Source: Nitrosopumilaceae archaeon (GTDB lineage: Archaea > Thermoproteota > Nitrososphaeria > Nitrososphaerales > Nitrosopumilaceae). Taken from it: a DNA stretch of 64,000 nucleotides. The notes under the pieces were generated by a model that worked only from the letters and a program-made list of their open reading frames with translations, was not told the origin of the DNA and ran no database searches. The stretch spans positions 47,477 to 111,476 of the forward strand of contig UYNY03000069.1 in NCBI GenBank assembly GCA_900620265.3, given 5' to 3'. Shown piece after piece: positions 63,828-64,000 of the stretch (position 1 is the stretch's first letter; each line of letters opens with the position of its first letter). A program made the translations under genes and the position numbers.

Positions 63828-64000
63828 TCACGTCCCCCTGAGCACTTCTAGGAGCCCCTGGGCCGGGTCCCGACCCTGCAGCTTCCACGTGCACAGGCAG
63901 GTCATCAGCACGCTGAAGATCCTCCTCCCGTCCGGGCTGTCGAGCCTCTGGTGTGTCCTGCGCTGCATGACGACCCACCGCATGACCTGCTCGCACGCGT
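63828..64000 (-). CDS. Transposase-like protein, C-terminal part (cut by window edge)
   Basis: The minus-strand frame ending in TGA at 63828 is open to the window edge and gives about 56 residues: VMRWVVMQRRTHQRLDSPDGRR, then IFSVLMTCLCTWKLQGRDP and a short end. This pattern resembles the tail of IS66-like transposases (TC-x-x-x-G-x-DP at the end). The assignment rests on memory of that pattern. Terminal inverted repeats and any partner genes lie outside the window or were not seen. It may be an intact element or a remnant. Confidence 0.45.
   Translation of the reverse strand, partial: ACEQVMRWVVMQRRTHQRLDSPDGRRIFSVLMTCLCTWKLQGRDPAQGLLEVLRGT

Noticed and set aside
1..64000. CRISPR arrays, rRNA genes, replication origin
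   Set aside because: No regularly spaced direct repeats, rRNA motifs or clusters of origin boxes were seen on either strand.

Overview
ORGANISM. The window is archaeal chromosome, most like a high-GC member of the Thaumarchaeota (Nitrososphaerota); the gene set and GC richness recall Cenarchaeum-type marine lineages, but that last step is inference. Archaeal markers are DNA topoisomerase VI, RadA, prefoldin beta, the archaeal-type phosphoglycerate mutase, ribosomal protein S30e, a short XPF nuclease, a ThiD-ThiN fusion and a siroheme-decarboxylase-like Lrp protein. An SbtA/SbtB bicarbonate-uptake pair fits an autotroph. About twenty-five genes have a TATA-like element 22-32 nt before a GTG, TTG or ATG start with little or no 5' leader, so many starts were chosen by that spacing. 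Coordinates read directly from the sequence may be off by one base in a few places.

LAYOUT. 1-2.1 kb: topoisomerase VI B (cut by the window edge) and A. 2.1-5.1 kb: small hypothetical genes, including a YwgA/Panacea-like operon. 5.1-6.4 kb: methylthioadenosine/adenine salvage (mtnP, apt). 6.4-8.3 kb: TPR protein and partner. 8.4-17.5 kb: an accessory block in which two related secreted surface proteins point away from each other; their 5' ends and promoters form a roughly 470-bp inverted repeat around a decayed toxin-antitoxin cassette and an OLD-family nuclease. 17.9-22.6 kb: prefoldin, XPF nuclease, pyrD-pyrK, radical SAM protein. 22.6-29.1 kb: an AT-rich foreign island with a type III restriction-modification locus of unusual design (two full-length Mod methylases of different central domains, one Res, inverted mod 5' ends, a poly-C tract before each mod). 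29.2-33.5 kb: S30e, a 47-aa ribbon-helix-helix protein, an 81-bp tandem repeat with co-varying hairpins, a phosphoesterase, and an HNH endonuclease divergent from radA.

33.8-42.6 kb: central metabolism (apgM, galT-like, GNA1-like acetyltransferase, sugar nucleotidyltransferase, thiDN), sbtA-sbtB, and another secreted protein. 42.7-46.4 kb: hemL-hemC-cobA-hemD. 46.4-51.2 kb: sufB-sufD-Rieske-sufS-sufU. 51.2-56.3 kb: pgk, a hypothetical gene, a PAP2 phosphatase, a histone-H1-like repeat protein, an OB-fold protein, tRNA-Leu(CAA) and a 40-aa zinc-finger protein abutting the tRNA. 56.4-63.8 kb: VTT membrane protein, then cysG-like/hemA/hemB opposite an AhbA-AhbB-like fusion, and an SDR / chlorite-dismutase-like / aldo-keto reductase operon. 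The right edge cuts a transposase-like gene.

HOW IT FITS. The two hem clusters supply every step from glutamyl-tRNA to uroporphyrinogen III and precorrin-2, and the AhbAB-like protein suggests heme made through siroheme. The suf operon supplies Fe-S clusters. The most novel material is in 8-18 kb and 22-30 kb: defence genes, inverted repeats, tract repeats and broken toxin-antitoxin genes. No rRNA and no CRISPR array was seen.
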